Part shown: one piece after another, positions 43,311-52,419 of the stretch
Layout of the letters: every line of letters begins with the position of its first letter
How positions within the stretch are numbered: position 1 is the first letter of the stretch
NCBI GenBank assembly: GCA_963730005.1
Contig: CAVSPO010000011.1
Coordinates: 1 to 55,746 of the forward strand
DNA length: 55,746 nt
Origin: CAVSPO01 sp963730005
GTDB taxonomy: Bacteria > Actinomycetota > Actinomycetes > Propionibacteriales > Propionibacteriaceae
Direction of reading: 5' to 3'
Translations under genes and position numbers: made by a program
The notes under the pieces: generated by a model
What the model was told of the DNA's origin: nothing
The model's input: only the letters and a program-made list of their open reading frames with translations
Database searches by the model: none

Positions 43311-43435
43311 TTTAACTTGCTCATCGGGAGTGCGTGCGCATGGGGGTGACAGCCCCTTCGTGGTCGCCTATGATGGAAGAGCGCACCGATGCGCGGGCGC
43401 CGAGGACTGCGACCAGAAGAAGGACACCCCCCGAC

Positions 43436-43759
43436 ATGACCGAACAAGAACTAGAGCAAGCAGCTCGCGATCTACTCAACCGACGCTTGGACGGCGTGCG
43501 TCCGCTCATCGCCACCCACCAAGCACTGACCGCGGCCGAGCAACAGCTCGAAGATGCCAAGGCAGCGCACGCAAAGGCCTGGCAACAATCACTGGCCAAC
43601 GGTTGGACCGAGAACGAGCTGACCCGCGATCTGAAGATCACCAAGCCGGTCACCAACCGCGCAGCCAACCGTGCTACGTCATCGCCTCGGCGCACCACTC
43701 GCCGCAAGACAACCCAGGTCGATCAGGCTCCGACGCTGGTTGACGAACAATCAGAGTGA
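43436..43759 (+). CDS. Small DNA-binding-like protein preceding the primase
   Basis: A 107-residue charged protein. Residues 1-50 are helical (ELEQAARDLLNRRLDGVRPL, ALTAAEQQLEDAKAAHAKAW), followed by ENELTRDLKITKP, which looks like a short HTH, and a basic tail with RRTTRRKTTQ. It ends seven bases before the primase start. I recognise no family. It may be a replication accessory protein. Confidence 0.6.
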   Translation: MTEQELEQAARDLLNRRLDGVRPLIATHQALTAAEQQLEDAKAAHAKAWQQSLANGWTENELTRDLKITKPVTNRAANRATSSPRRTTRRKTTQVDQAPTLVDEQSE

Positions 43760-43765
43760 TCCACC

Positions 43766-44804
43766 GTGGACACCCCCGAGGTCCTCGCCGCCACGAACGC
43801 GTTCTACCGCAGTCGCGTCTACCAGTCCTGGGTGTTTAAGCATCTCTACGATCGACACCTTGCCGACATCATGAAGCCGGCCGGCATCGGCTACGCACCC
43901 AAGGGCTGGACCACGACCGCCAATCATCTCCGGGGACTTGGCGCTACAGATGACCAGCTCGTCAACGCTGGCGTCGCAACCCACGCACGCGACGGCAGCG
44001 TGATCGACGTCCTGCGTGATCGCATGGTGTTCCCCATCACAAGCGTGCACACCGAGCTGGCAGGGTTCATCGGTCGAGCACCATCCGGCAGCGACGAACC
44101 GAAGTACGTCAACAGCCCGGCAAGCGCACACTTCAACAAGAGCCGTCTGTTGTACGGGCTAGGCGATCAGACTGGCAGAGCTGCGTGCGGGCGCGCAACC
44201 GATCATCGTGGAAGGACCATTGGATCGGTGGGGCGTCCACCGCGCACAGCAGTATCTCGACGTGCACATCGCGGGTGTCGCGCCATGCGGCACCGCGCTC
44301 ACCACCGACCAGTTAGAAGCCTTGCTCCGCCACTCAAGAACGCCCCCCATCTTTGCGTTCGACAACGACGGTGCCGGTCAAAAGGCGACGCTCCGAGCCT
44401 GGACGCTAAGCCACCCCATGGGCAACGCCGACCTGAAAGTCCTGACACTCCCACGCAACCAAGACCCAGCCGACCTGCACCCCAAACAACTCGCGCATCT
44501 CATCAAGCACGCCGAACCAATGGCCGTCACCGTCGCGCGACTCACCATCGCAGAATGGGGAGGACTTCGACCTGGCAACACCGCCCGCACCACGCTGCTG
44601 ATCCAAGAACTCGCCCACCGTGACCTACTGCGCGTCCCCCCCGCGCACATCAACACCTGGCTGCGGACGATCGCGCGAGAACTGCGCACCGACCCCCAGA
44701 CCGTGAACGCGATCGCATTCAGCGACCCAAGCCCGCCACACATCTCCATGCCCGGACCACCAACGCAACTCCCACAACACGCGGGCCGCGCTCACACCCG
44801 ATGA
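43766..44804 (+). CDS. DnaG-type primase with Toprim domain, one frameshift
   Basis: About 345 residues when joined. The N-terminal part (YLDRHLADIM-like, here YDRHLADIMKPAGIGYAPKG, then VFPITSVHTELAGFIGRAP and PKYVNSPASAHFNKSRLLYG) is the primase core seen on actinobacterial elements. The Toprim motifs are PIIVEGPLDRWGV and FAFDNDGAGQKA, carrying the metal-binding Glu and Asp residues. One missing base near 44175, between LLYGLGDQT and AELRAG, splits the gene. It would prime replication or conjugative second-strand synthesis. GTG start, weak ribosome site. Confidence 0.8.
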
Positions 44805-44814
44805 ACGCGGCCCG
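44782..44814. terminator. Bidirectional terminator between the primase and DUF4145 genes
   Basis: CGGGCCGCG and CGCGGCCCG form a perfect 9-base stem with a 15-base loop that contains the primase stop codon. It lies between two convergent genes, the expected place for a shared terminator. Confidence 0.6.
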
Positions 44815-44844
44815 TGTGTCTTCCGCCTCCTGGCAGAGTTACGA

Positions 44845-45504
44845 CTACTGTGACTGTTTCTTGGCGATCCTCGCTGTCTGGAGTCTCGATAGCCGCGCGG
44901 GGGACTGGTAGACCTCGTCCAGAACCTCAGTCATCAGCGCGACGATCTCCTCAGCTTCCTCCTGGGTCACGGGGTCAATGAAGTCGCCGTGCGCCATCTC
45001 ATTACCGAAGTGTCGGATCTGGTGTGCCTGATCCCTTGTGTGCTTGCGAATGTGATCGCTTTCCTGAAGCGCATCGATGCGCTTTTCGAGGTTCAGGCCC
45101 CCAACCTGCTTGTCTTTAGTGATCGCTTCGATCACTGCCCTGGCCATCGAGCCCGCCCCACGATAAGCGCCCATGCTCAGACAAAGTGCTGCTTCCGACG
45201 CCGCTTCCGCGATGTGCTCGGGCACATCAGGGAAGCCGCGCCGTTCACCAAGCTTGGGCAACCACAGCACGCCATTACCCCATTGGTAAGACTGCGCGGC
45301 GTCACGGTCGCCGATGACTCGGCGATCCTCAGAAGGTGTCTCCGTCCCGCTCGAAAGCGAGACTCAATTTCTGGCAGTTAGGACACTGATACGCCGCCTG
45401 CCTCCAACTCGCCACACTCCACTCGTCTCGCGGAGCAGCGAGCAGCTGTGAAACCGCGTCATATGAACCAGCCGCCCGCAGTGACCACAATTCGCACTCG
45501 CCAT
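44845..45504 (-). CDS. DUF4145 protein with zinc-ribbon N-terminus, frameshifts
   Basis: The C-terminal 141 codons are open and match DUF4145: CLSMGAYRGAGSMARAVIEA, LNLEKRIDALQESDHI, HQIRHFGNEMAHGDFIDPVT. The N-terminal part needs two frame changes: NCGHCGRLVHMTRFHSC and YQCPNCQKLSLAFERDGDTF form a four-Cys zinc ribbon, then VIGDRDAAQSYQWGNGVLWL leads into the domain. DUF4145 proteins are frequent near restriction or defence genes and their role is unclear. The corrected length, about 220 residues, is normal. Confidence 0.7.
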
Positions 45505-45576
45505 GCCGCGTATCCTACGGCGGGGTCTGACACCCTTCTGCTGGTCGCTGCTCATGACGTCAGCAACAGGTCCTCA

Positions 45577-45783
45577 TCACGTCCAGCCGTGCATCCGATC
45601 CTGGTGGGCGAGTGCGGCGTCACTGACCATCGCTAGAGAGTCGCGCTCGTTGCTCGGGTACCACTCTTTCGCCAGGTCATACAGCTCACGGACGATGTCG
45701 TAGACAAGATCGGCACGCAACTCCGGGGATGGTTGCTGACGGTAAACGGCTTCGAGCTGCTCGGTCAACGATTGCGGGATCAT
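45577..45783 (-). CDS. Small unknown acidic protein
   Basis: A 68-residue helical protein (SLTEQLEAVYRQQPSPELRA, VYDIVRELYDLAKEWYPSNE). Its start overlaps the stop of the preceding 133-residue gene (ATGA), so translation is coupled. No family recognised. It is part of the minus-strand operon that begins with the cytosine methyltransferase. Confidence 0.6.
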   Translation of the reverse strand: MIPQSLTEQLEAVYRQQPSPELRADLVYDIVRELYDLAKEWYPSNERDSLAMVSDAALAHQDRMHGWT

Positions 45784-46181
45784 GACCGGGCCTCGTAACC
45801 CTGGCTGTTGAGAGCAGTCTGGGCTGCCTCAGCGTGGCCCGTTGCGTCAGCCAGGCATGCAGTCAGCGCGATCAGATGCTCGGCCGCTATCGCGACTTGG
45901 CCAGCTGGGTCGCGGGGCGTTCCCGCCCAGTGGTCGACGACCTCGATCCGCGGATCATTCAAGGATGCTTTCAGCCCGGTCGGGAGGTACTCAGTCACTT
46001 CTTTCACGTGCCACAGCAACACTTTGATGTTGCCCAGGAGGTCGTATGCGACAGGGCCTGGGATGACGTGCCCGTTGTTGCCGTTCGCGGCCCGGGCGAG
46101 GTCCTGCGCGGCCGCGCAAGCGTCGTTCGCTGCGGCTCTTTGGCGATCGCCGTCATGCTCCAGATTGGGAAGAGTGGCCAT
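45780..46181 (-). CDS. Unknown helical protein
   Basis: A 133-residue Ala-rich protein (AANDACAAAQDLARAANG, VAYDLLGNIKVLLWHVKEVT, AAEHLIALTACLADATGHAE). It is cytoplasmic with no motif recognised. AGAAGGAGCA lies before the ATG. It is coupled downstream to the 68-residue gene. Similar small helical proteins occur on actinobacterial elements, without known function. Confidence 0.6.
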   Translation of the reverse strand: MATLPNLEHDGDRQRAAANDACAAAQDLARAANGNNGHVIPGPVAYDLLGNIKVLLWHVKEVTEYLPTGLKASLNDPRIEVVDHWAGTPRDPAGQVAIAAEHLIALTACLADATGHAEAAQTALNSQGYEARS

Positions 46182-46213
46182 GATTGATTGCTCCTTCTGG
46201 GGTGGGTCGGATA

Positions 46214-46636
46214 TCAGTTTCGGACGGGCTTGTTCGGGAGTCGTTTGGGTGCTGGCGGCAGGGTTCCGCCCGCAAGCTGCTTGGCGACCTCGACGCGATG
46301 GCGGATCGCTTCGACGCTGAACTCGCTGCGTGAGACGGCCGGCCGGCCGGCCTGGCGGTCCTCAGTGATCGCGCTGTCTCGGGCTTGGATCGTGGTGAGC
46401 GACATCTCGAAGCTGCGGGCCAGACCAGAGCCTTCCGGCTCATACTCCGGCAGACCGGCTGCGATCGCTGCGCGCTGCTCTGGGGTCCGCGCTGCGTGTT
46501 CGTCAATGACGCCGTTGACCCACCGAGCAAAGCTGTCGGGGCCGGCTGGCTGGTCTAGATCAACCAGGTAGGCGCTCTTGGCGTCGTCGAAGAGCCCGCG
46601 GTGCATGTAGATCGCCACACGGTTCGAGTCGGTCAT
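46214..46636 (-). CDS. Unknown protein, possibly DNA-binding
   Basis: A 140-residue protein starting MTDSNRVAIYMHRGLFDDAK, chosen because GGAGG lies 8 bases before this ATG and not before the upstream one. It contains FARWVNGVIDEHAARTPEQR and a basic end (RHRVEVAKQLAGG). The first half is reminiscent of ribbon-helix-helix plasmid proteins. Assignment uncertain. Confidence 0.55.
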   Translation of the reverse strand: MTDSNRVAIYMHRGLFDDAKSAYLVDLDQPAGPDSFARWVNGVIDEHAARTPEQRAAIAAGLPEYEPEGSGLARSFEMSLTTIQARDSAITEDRQAGRPAVSRSEFSVEAIRHRVEVAKQLAGGTLPPAPKRLPNKPVRN

Positions 46637-46690
46637 GCTTAGGACCTCCAAGTTGATAGAGAGAGGACTATTCATTATGTTCGACCTCTC

Positions 46691-47135
46691 TTAGAACAGG
46701 GTGTCCTGTTGGACTGACAAGATCTCGGCGACCACGACACGGCGGGTGTCCTGGTTGCGACGTAGGGCCTGGTCGATCGGCGCGTTGTGGGCTGCCACTT
46801 CGCTGCGGGAATGATGGCCGTTGTACGGCCACAGCTGCTCGTACAACTCCGTGTACTCGGCCCGCAAGTTGCGCAGCTGCCCGACCTGAGACGGGAATGC
46901 CTGGCCGTGGGCCACGACTCGGCTCATCGGAATGAACAGGACGTCGCCGCGCTTGACATGTCCCCAGCCGCACTTGATGTCGCCATCCGTGGCGAGCGAG
47001 AAGCCGCGCCGGTCGTAGAAGTAGCCTCGACCACCCCCGCCGTAGTAGCACTCCGTCCGCCCCATCAGTGCATCCTCGACGTAGCCCGCCAAGTGCAAGC
47101 CGTTGATGGCGTTCAACTCGTCGGTGGTGAGCATC
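46691..47135 (-). CDS. Unknown protein coupled to the cytosine methyltransferase
   Basis: A 147-residue protein whose ATG overlaps the methyltransferase stop (ATGA), with GGAGGTGC upstream. The N-terminal part MLTTDELNAINGLHLAGYVE and CYYGGGGRGYFYDRRGFSLA includes a Gly/Tyr-rich stretch, followed by KCGWGHVKRGDVLFIPMSRV. The second half is helical. I recognise no family. The overlap suggests a linked function with the methyltransferase or simply a shared operon. Confidence 0.6.
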
Positions 47136-48072
47136 ACAGCACCTCCGTGATCGCAGCGTCGAGATGACAGAGCGCGCACATCGCCTGCCACGGGTTCACT
47201 CCGTTGCCAGCGGCCCGGATTGCTTGCTTGCGAGTGATGCCGGGCACATCGGTGATCCAGCCGGGCTCCAGGCCCATCATCCATTCGGCAAAGCGGGGGC
47301 CAAGCTGGTGCCTGTAGTCGCGGGCTGCCGGTGGCCACCACCCGATCACATTCGCCCAGCGCTCGATGGCCTCCCACGCCTCACCCCAGTCGTGGCTGAC
47401 TCGCAGGTCGAGGTTGCAGGTCGCGCACTCAGGGTCTAACCCTCCGCAAGCAGGGCATCCCCAGGAGGGAGGTGAAACCCGACCGGAAGCGTCCAGACCG
47501 TGCGCCCCAGAATCGAATTGATGGGAACCCGGCATGGCGCCCCGTCCTTCCAGTCGCGGCTGGTCGGGGTCGGCAGCAAGGATGAACTGCCGGGCTCGCT
47601 TGCAGGGGGCTCCTGCCTCGCTTGCCAGTGTGAGCCGCCAGCTGACAGCGAACCCGAGGTCGGCCAAGTCGCGGGAGACCCGAGCGAGTTCCACTCGTCC
47701 AGCAGCGTCGGCTCGTGCAATGTCGGCGACATTCTCCAGGACCACGAGCCTGGGTCGAAGCTCAGAGATTGCGCGGGCGACTTCCGGCCAGATCGCGCGT
47801 TCGTCATCCTCTGTCCTCCTTCGTCCGGCCTTACTGAACGGCTGACACGGCCAGCCCGCCGTCACCACGTCGACCCGGCCCACCCGAGCCCAATCGACCT
47901 TCGTGAGGTCGCCCAGGTTCGGGGCCAGCGGGAACCTGTGGGCCAAGATCCTCGCTGCCCCCGAGTCGTTGTCACACACCCACTCCGTCCGAGCCCCATA
48001 GAACGCCTCGACAGCCAGATCCAACCCTCCATAGCCGCTACAGATCGACCCGCTCGTCACCGTCCCACTCAT
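47134..48072 (-). CDS. C5-cytosine DNA methyltransferase
   Basis: A 312-residue m5C methyltransferase. Motif I is SGYGGLDLAVEAF, motif IV is TAGWPCQPFSKAG with the catalytic Cys, and motif VI is LVVLENVADI. Motif VIII is CKRARQF, a variant of Q-x-R-x-R. The target-recognition part includes CPACGGLDPECATC, a possible zinc site. Motif X is AAGNGVNPWQA. No restriction endonuclease is adjacent, so it is probably an orphan enzyme that protects element DNA from host restriction. It is the first gene of the minus-strand operon. Confidence 0.92.
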   Translation of the reverse strand: MSGTVTSGSICSGYGGLDLAVEAFYGARTEWVCDNDSGAARILAHRFPLAPNLGDLTKVDWARVGRVDVVTAGWPCQPFSKAGRRRTEDDERAIWPEVARAISELRPRLVVLENVADIARADAAGRVELARVSRDLADLGFAVSWRLTLASEAGAPCKRARQFILAADPDQPRLEGRGAMPGSHQFDSGAHGLDASGRVSPPSWGCPACGGLDPECATCNLDLRVSHDWGEAWEAIERWANVIGWWPPAARDYRHQLGPRFAEWMMGLEPGWITDVPGITRKQAIRAAGNGVNPWQAMCALCHLDAAITEVL

Positions 48073-48435
48073 CCCCGCACCTCCTTGCCCACGGCTGGCC
48101 CAACCAACCCCCTAACAAGAGTATATGTGATGTATTCAATCTATGCAGCGACCTGCTGACCGATAAGGATGATTATGACATTTCACCTTGTGGGATGCTA
48201 GTTTGACGAGATCATCCGGGTCCCCAGGATCTCCACCGACGACTGGTCTTCGACCGGCAGCCCGAGTTCGAGTTCGTCCTGGCCCCTAGCCAACCAGCTA
48301 ATCAACCCCGCGACACGTCAAACGTGGCTATGTCAACTCCATCCGGCCCCGGGATGACGGCCCGACTTGGCCCCAGCTAACGCGAGATCAGCAGCACAGG
48401 GCATTCCGGGGATGCCCTCTGCGAGGCTGGTGCCC
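48073..48435. other. Right boundary region of the element
   Basis: No gene. An AT-rich stretch (about 48115-48190, containing TATACTCTTG on the minus strand) probably carries the promoter of the methyltransferase operon. From about 48310 the sequence CGTCAAACGTGGCTATGTCA resembles the IS21 terminal repeat at 10.51-10.55 kb. The change from element genes to ordinary genes happens here, but no attachment-site duplication could be shown by eye. Confidence 0.45.
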
Positions 48436-48879
48436 ATGAGTGCCGAACCTTCCCTTGTGCCCGAGCTGTCCGTCACCGACTGCGAAGTGTCCGTCCGGTT
48501 CTGGCGTGACCTGCTCGGCTTCAAGGTGCTCTACGACAGGCCCGATGAAGGCTTCGCCTACCTCGCCCTGGGTGACGCCCACCTCATGCTCGACCAAGCC
48601 GACATCGGCAGGACATGGCGAACGGCACCCTTCGACCCACCCTTGGGGCGCGGGATCAACTTCCAAATCTCCGTGCCCGATGTCGCCGATCAACTCCGGC
48701 AGCTACGCGAAGCGGGCTGGCCACTGTTCATGGAGCCAGAAGAGAAGTGGTACCGCATCGGCCCGAGCGAAGAGGCGGGCATTCGCCAGTTCCTCGTACA
48801 GGACCCCGACGGCTACCTAGTGCGACTCCAGATGTCCCTGGGGCACCGAACGTTGGAGCAGGAGCCCAACGCGGCATGA
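48436..48879 (+). CDS. VOC-superfamily (glyoxalase/bleomycin-resistance-like) protein
   Basis: A 147-residue protein with the paired beta-alpha-beta-beta-beta layout: PELSVTDCEVSVRFWRDLLG, FKVLYDRPDEGFAYLALGDA, and in the second half GINFQISVPDVADQLRQLRE and FLVQDPDGYLVRLQMSL. It resembles bleomycin-binding proteins (BRP type). Whether it binds a drug or a metal-dependent substrate is open. It starts at the ATG after GAGGCTGGTGCCC. Confidence 0.8.
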   Translation: MSAEPSLVPELSVTDCEVSVRFWRDLLGFKVLYDRPDEGFAYLALGDAHLMLDQADIGRTWRTAPFDPPLGRGINFQISVPDVADQLRQLREAGWPLFMEPEEKWYRIGPSEEAGIRQFLVQDPDGYLVRLQMSLGHRTLEQEPNAA

Positions 48880-48901
48880 GTGCGCGTTGTAGCGTCGGCC
48901 C

Positions 48902-49327
48902 ATGCCAGGGGAGGTCTTCGTCAGATTCGAGTCGGTCGTGCCGAACCGCCACGGGCATCGCCCGGGCGTGTTCGCCCTGCTCGCCGGTATTCGGGGCAAA
49001 CAGGTGCTCACCGCCGGGGAAGTGGCGTGGTGGGCGGAGTATCGCGCGAGGGCCTACGCCCTCTATGACGAACCTCCGCAGGAGCTGTTCGCAGACCATG
49101 CCCATCCCGACGCCGTCTGCTGGTTCCGGGCCGAGGCGGCGGAGGATCACATCGCGCTCACTCGGGAATGCCTGGACGTCCTGGACGCGCACGGCATCGC
49201 GTGGCAGGAAGTGCGAACCAGCCATCCAGGCACCGTCGTCTACGAGGACGAGTTCCAGGTCCTGGCCGACCCACTCATCTACCCGACCGACTGGCCCTTC
49301 CGCGACCACCCCACCCCGAGCGAATAG
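48902..49327 (+). CDS. Conserved hypothetical protein
   Basis: A 141-residue soluble acidic protein (EVFVRFESVVPNRHGHRPGV, FALLAGIRGKQVLTAGEVAW, DAVCWFRAEAAEDHIALTRE). No domain recognised. It begins 22 bases after the VOC gene stop and may be co-transcribed. The composition and codon choice are like the surrounding chromosome. Confidence 0.65.
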   Translation: MPGEVFVRFESVVPNRHGHRPGVFALLAGIRGKQVLTAGEVAWWAEYRARAYALYDEPPQELFADHAHPDAVCWFRAEAAEDHIALTRECLDVLDAHGIAWQEVRTSHPGTVVYEDEFQVLADPLIYPTDWPFRDHPTPSE

Positions 49328-49374
49328 ACCACCGAGGGCAGAGCGACCAGCGGCAAAGTAGTGCGTTTGGTCGG

Positions 49375-50277
49375 TCAGGTTCCGGAGGCCATGTAGGCGG
49401 CGAGGATGTAGTTGGGGTGCCGGTCGAGGTTGTTGCGGGCCCGGTCGTAGCGCATCGTCGTCCTGGGATCGGCGTGGCGTGCGGCGATCTGCACGTCGCG
49501 CAGGTCGACGCCGGCGTCGAGCATGGTAGTCACGAACGTGTGCCGCAGCATGTGTGGGTGCATCCGCGCCGTCGTCACCCCAGCTGTCTTCGCCAAGGCA
49601 CGCAGGCGTCGGGTGGCGGAGTGGCGGTCCATGCGAGTACCGCGGCTGCAGCGCAGGATCGGGCCCGATGTGCGACCGTCGACGGCGCGTTCCACAGCGC
49701 GTTGGACGGCGGGCGGGAGTGGGGTCTGGACGACCTTGCCGCCCTTGCCCCGGACTTTGAGGACGCGGTGGCCGTGTTCCTCGCCCAAGTCCTCGATGTT
49801 CGCCCCGCACGCCTCGAAGATCCGCAACCCGAGTAGGCCAAGCATGGCGACCAGGGCGAAGTCGTTGATGTTGGTCGACGCCTTGGCGGTGGCGAGCATG
49901 GCCTCGAACTGTAGGTGGGACAGGCCCAGGGTGGGTGATTCGGGCGGCACGTTCGGCCGCCGGACGTGCTCCGCCGGCGAGGAGGGGATGATTCCGTCGA
50001 TGGTGCAGGTGCGGTAGAAGCCGATCACCACGGACAGCCGCCGGGAGATCGTGGAGGGTTTGAATCCGCGGATCTCCTGTATCCAGCGGACGTAGAGCTC
50101 GATGTGGGCGCGTTCGGCCTGCAAGGGGGCGAGGCGGTGTTCGGCGCACCAGCGCAGGTAGATGCGCAGGTCGGACTCGGTGTGGGAACGGGTGAGGCCC
50201 TTGTAGCGGGCCAGGTGTGCGGCGACGGCCCGCACGTGCGGATCGGTGGAGTCGAACAGGGGGATCGGGGTGCTCAT
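49375..50277 (-). CDS. Tyrosine recombinase (XerC/D-like integrase)
   Basis: A 300-residue phage-type integrase. The N-terminal SAM-like domain (YKGLTRSHTESDLRIYLRWC) is followed by the catalytic domain with Arg in GLLGLRIFEACGANIED, His-x-x-Arg in HPHMLRHTFVTTML, a later His in ARHADPRTTMRYDRARNNLD and the nucleophile Tyr in that same segment. The upstream extension of the frame lacks a good start. It lies about 1.3 kb beyond the methyltransferase, so it may be the element's integrase with two genes between, or belong to another insertion. All catalytic residues are present. Confidence 0.9.
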   Translation of the reverse strand: MSTPIPLFDSTDPHVRAVAAHLARYKGLTRSHTESDLRIYLRWCAEHRLAPLQAERAHIELYVRWIQEIRGFKPSTISRRLSVVIGFYRTCTIDGIIPSSPAEHVRRPNVPPESPTLGLSHLQFEAMLATAKASTNINDFALVAMLGLLGLRIFEACGANIEDLGEEHGHRVLKVRGKGGKVVQTPLPPAVQRAVERAVDGRTSGPILRCSRGTRMDRHSATRRLRALAKTAGVTTARMHPHMLRHTFVTTMLDAGVDLRDVQIAARHADPRTTMRYDRARNNLDRHPNYILAAYMASGT

Positions 50278-50339
50278 CGGTGTGCCCGCTTGTCTTGTCT
50301 GGTCCGGCGGGAGCGACGGGGGTGGTCGGTGACGGTTTG

Positions 50340-50786
50340 CTATTGCCGGGGCGGCAGCAGTGTGCGGGGTCTGGGATTGTTGCCGTAGGGAAGATTGTCG
50401 GAGCGCGGCGGAAGCTCGCCGAGGATGGTTGCCCGGATGATCCAGCCGGCGGGTTGGCCATCGTGGAGTGCTGGTTGCCAGTCCTCGTCCCAGGGCTGCA
50501 TGACGCTGATGGGCGTGAGGTTCACGGACTCGCGCCGGTCGTTGCTGGCTCGGGCTTCCCACAGGTTGTCGATGTGTACGCGGATGTGCCAGTTGTCTGG
50601 TGGCTGGTTGTGGTGGCCAGCGCTCAAGCCGATGGGCTCGCCGGTTGCCGTGTGCCAGTGGTCGGCGCCCGCGAGGTGGGAGACGGTGAGGTCGGCGACT
50701 TCACCAGCGTGGAGGGGTGTGCCGCAGCACTGGTACTCCCACAGGTCGATCCAGATGAGTGTCGTTCCGGTGGTGGTGTGGGTCAT
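50340..50786 (-). CDS. DUF6578-like hypothetical protein
   Basis: A 148-residue protein with LIWIDLWEYQCCGTPLHAGE near the N-terminus, which resembles the W-x-D-x-W-x-x-x-CCG signature of DUF6578 (recalled, not searched). The middle has NWHIRVHIDNLWEARASNDR. It is soluble and its role unknown. It overlaps nothing and reads away from the ABC transporter. Confidence 0.6.
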   Translation of the reverse strand: MTHTTTGTTLIWIDLWEYQCCGTPLHAGEVADLTVSHLAGADHWHTATGEPIGLSAGHHNQPPDNWHIRVHIDNLWEARASNDRRESVNLTPISVMQPWDEDWQPALHDGQPAGWIIRATILGELPPRSDNLPYGNNPRPRTLLPPRQ

Positions 50787-50931
50787 GGTGTGGTGCTCTT
50801 GGCGGCGGCACGGGCCATCGTCGGTGGGGTGCGGGAAGCACCGCTGAGTGGGTCTCGTGTGATCTTCGGCGGGGCTGGTCTTGTGGTCGATGACTGCAAG
50901 CGGGTCGCCCCAGCCGGTGCGGGGTCGGTGC

Positions 50932-52419
50932 TCATTCGGCGGCGCGACGACGCAGGGTGCGGGCCCAGAGGAGCCAGGACACGGTGCAGGTGATGGCCAG
51001 GACGGCGATCGCGGTGGCGAGGCGCTGGGGCGAGGTGGCGTTCAGGGGGTAGCCGTAGGGTGCGACGACCCACACGGGGGTGCGGGCCAGTTCGGGTTGG
51101 CCCCCGAACAGCGCCCCGGTGACCATGAGCATGAGGGTGGTGCCGATGCTGGCACCGGTGCCCCATCGGGCGCTGAGTGCCAGGCAGGCGAGCAGGTTCG
51201 CCTCCCCGACGAACAGGGTCAGGGCGATGAAGCGCGGCAGGTCGTCGATGCCGAGTGTCTGGGCGGAGGCGGCGATGCTGGCGGTGACCAGTACCAGGAG
51301 CACGGTGTCGACCAGCAGGATGTCGCGTGCGAGGGCTTCGGGGCGGCGTCGTAGTGCGGTGATGCGCAGGGCCGGCTGGAGCGCTGCCCAGCTGATCGTG
51401 GCGAGGATCGCCGTGCCCAGGGGGACCAGGAGCCAGCTGCTGAACCCGGTGAGGTAGTTCTCCTGTTGCCATGACCAGGTGACGAGCAGCACCGACAGGC
51501 AGGCCGTGACGGTGAGGGCGGTGACGCCTGGCCCGGTGATCGCGAGCGCCGCGGCCCGCACCGGGTGGGCGGGTCCCGGCGGTGGTGTGGTGGTGAGCGC
51601 GAGGGGTGTGGCCGGGGTGGCGTGGGGCACCGCCTCGGACCGCGCCGGGTGACGGCGGGTGATGCGGGGGCGGTGCAACGGCCAGCGGATGGCCACGGCG
51701 GTGACGAGCACCACCACCACGGCCGTGCCGGCCAACGGCATGGTGGGGCTGACGGCCCACAACGGGGAGCCGGGTTCCAGACCGACGCCGTTGGCGTGGG
51801 TGCCCAAGTAACGCAGGGCTGCGTGCAGCGGCCAGCACCAGGGACGGAGCCCCCAGCTGGCTGATTCGGCGTCGATGGTGGCGACGATCTGGACGACCAG
51901 GGCGAGGAGGGTGGTGGCGATCACTCCCAGCAGCGGCGCCAGCAGGTAGGCGAAGGCGCCGGCGAGCAGCGCCTGGCAGGACAGCGTGAGGGCGAGCATC
52001 GCGAAACGGCCGACCGGCGGGTGGGGCAGGCCGAACAGGGCTCCCACCAGCAGCAGCCCCATCACGAACAGCACCACGAACCCGATCAGGGCGGCGGCCA
52101 GCACGACGGCGCGGGCGCGTCGCGTGGCGCGCGGGTCGACGGGCCGCCACAGCGTGCCGCCTTCTCGGGCATCGGCCTCGCGGCGCACGGTGAGAGCCAC
52201 GATGAGAGCGGCCAGCGGCCAGCACAGGCCGGTGGCGTAGAGCACGACGTGTGGGACCAGCTGTTCCCATCCGGTCAGGGCGCGGCTGGCGATGGTCTTC
52301 CACGAGAACGCTGCCTCTGCTGTCAGCAGCAGTCCGACCAGGACGTAGAGGCGGGTGGCGGTGTGCTTGGTGCGCAGTCCCTCGGCCCGCAGCACCGCAC
52401 CGAACGACGGGCTGGTCAT
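50932..52419 (-). CDS. ABC transporter permease
   Basis: A 495-residue protein with about 12 hydrophobic segments (LYVLVGLLLTAEAAF; VVLYATGLCWPLAALIVALT; VVLAAALIGFVVLFVMGLLL; later AVLAITCTVSWLLWAR). It has the layout of two fused ABC-2-type permease halves. Its start overlaps the stop of the ATPase gene by four bases, so they form one exporter. Such permeases with LanF-like ATPases commonly remove peptide antibiotics from the membrane. The substrate is unknown. Confidence 0.75.
   Translation of the reverse strand: MTSPSFGAVLRAEGLRTKHTATRLYVLVGLLLTAEAAFSWKTIASRALTGWEQLVPHVVLYATGLCWPLAALIVALTVRREADAREGGTLWRPVDPRATRRARAVVLAAALIGFVVLFVMGLLLVGALFGLPHPPVGRFAMLALTLSCQALLAGAFAYLLAPLLGVIATTLLALVVQIVATIDAESASWGLRPWCWPLHAALRYLGTHANGVGLEPGSPLWAVSPTMPLAGTAVVVVLVTAVAIRWPLHRPRITRRHPARSEAVPHATPATPLALTTTPPPGPAHPVRAAALAITGPGVTALTVTACLSVLLVTWSWQQENYLTGFSSWLLVPLGTAILATISWAALQPALRITALRRRPEALARDILLVDTVLLVLVTASIAASAQTLGIDDLPRFIALTLFVGEANLLACLALSARWGTGASIGTTLMLMVTGALFGGQPELARTPVWVVAPYGYPLNATSPQRLATAIAVLAITCTVSWLLWARTLRRRAAE

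Noticed and set aside
42050..43743. Long plus-strand frames opposite the relaxase and MobC genes
   Set aside because: Their composition (Arg, Pro, His, Ser) is that of high-GC antisense shadows; the relaxase motifs on the minus strand are unambiguous.
48728..50461. 577-codon minus-strand frame over the VOC and integrase genes
   Set aside because: Shadow frame without recognisable domains; the VOC protein, the hypothetical gene and the integrase explain the DNA.
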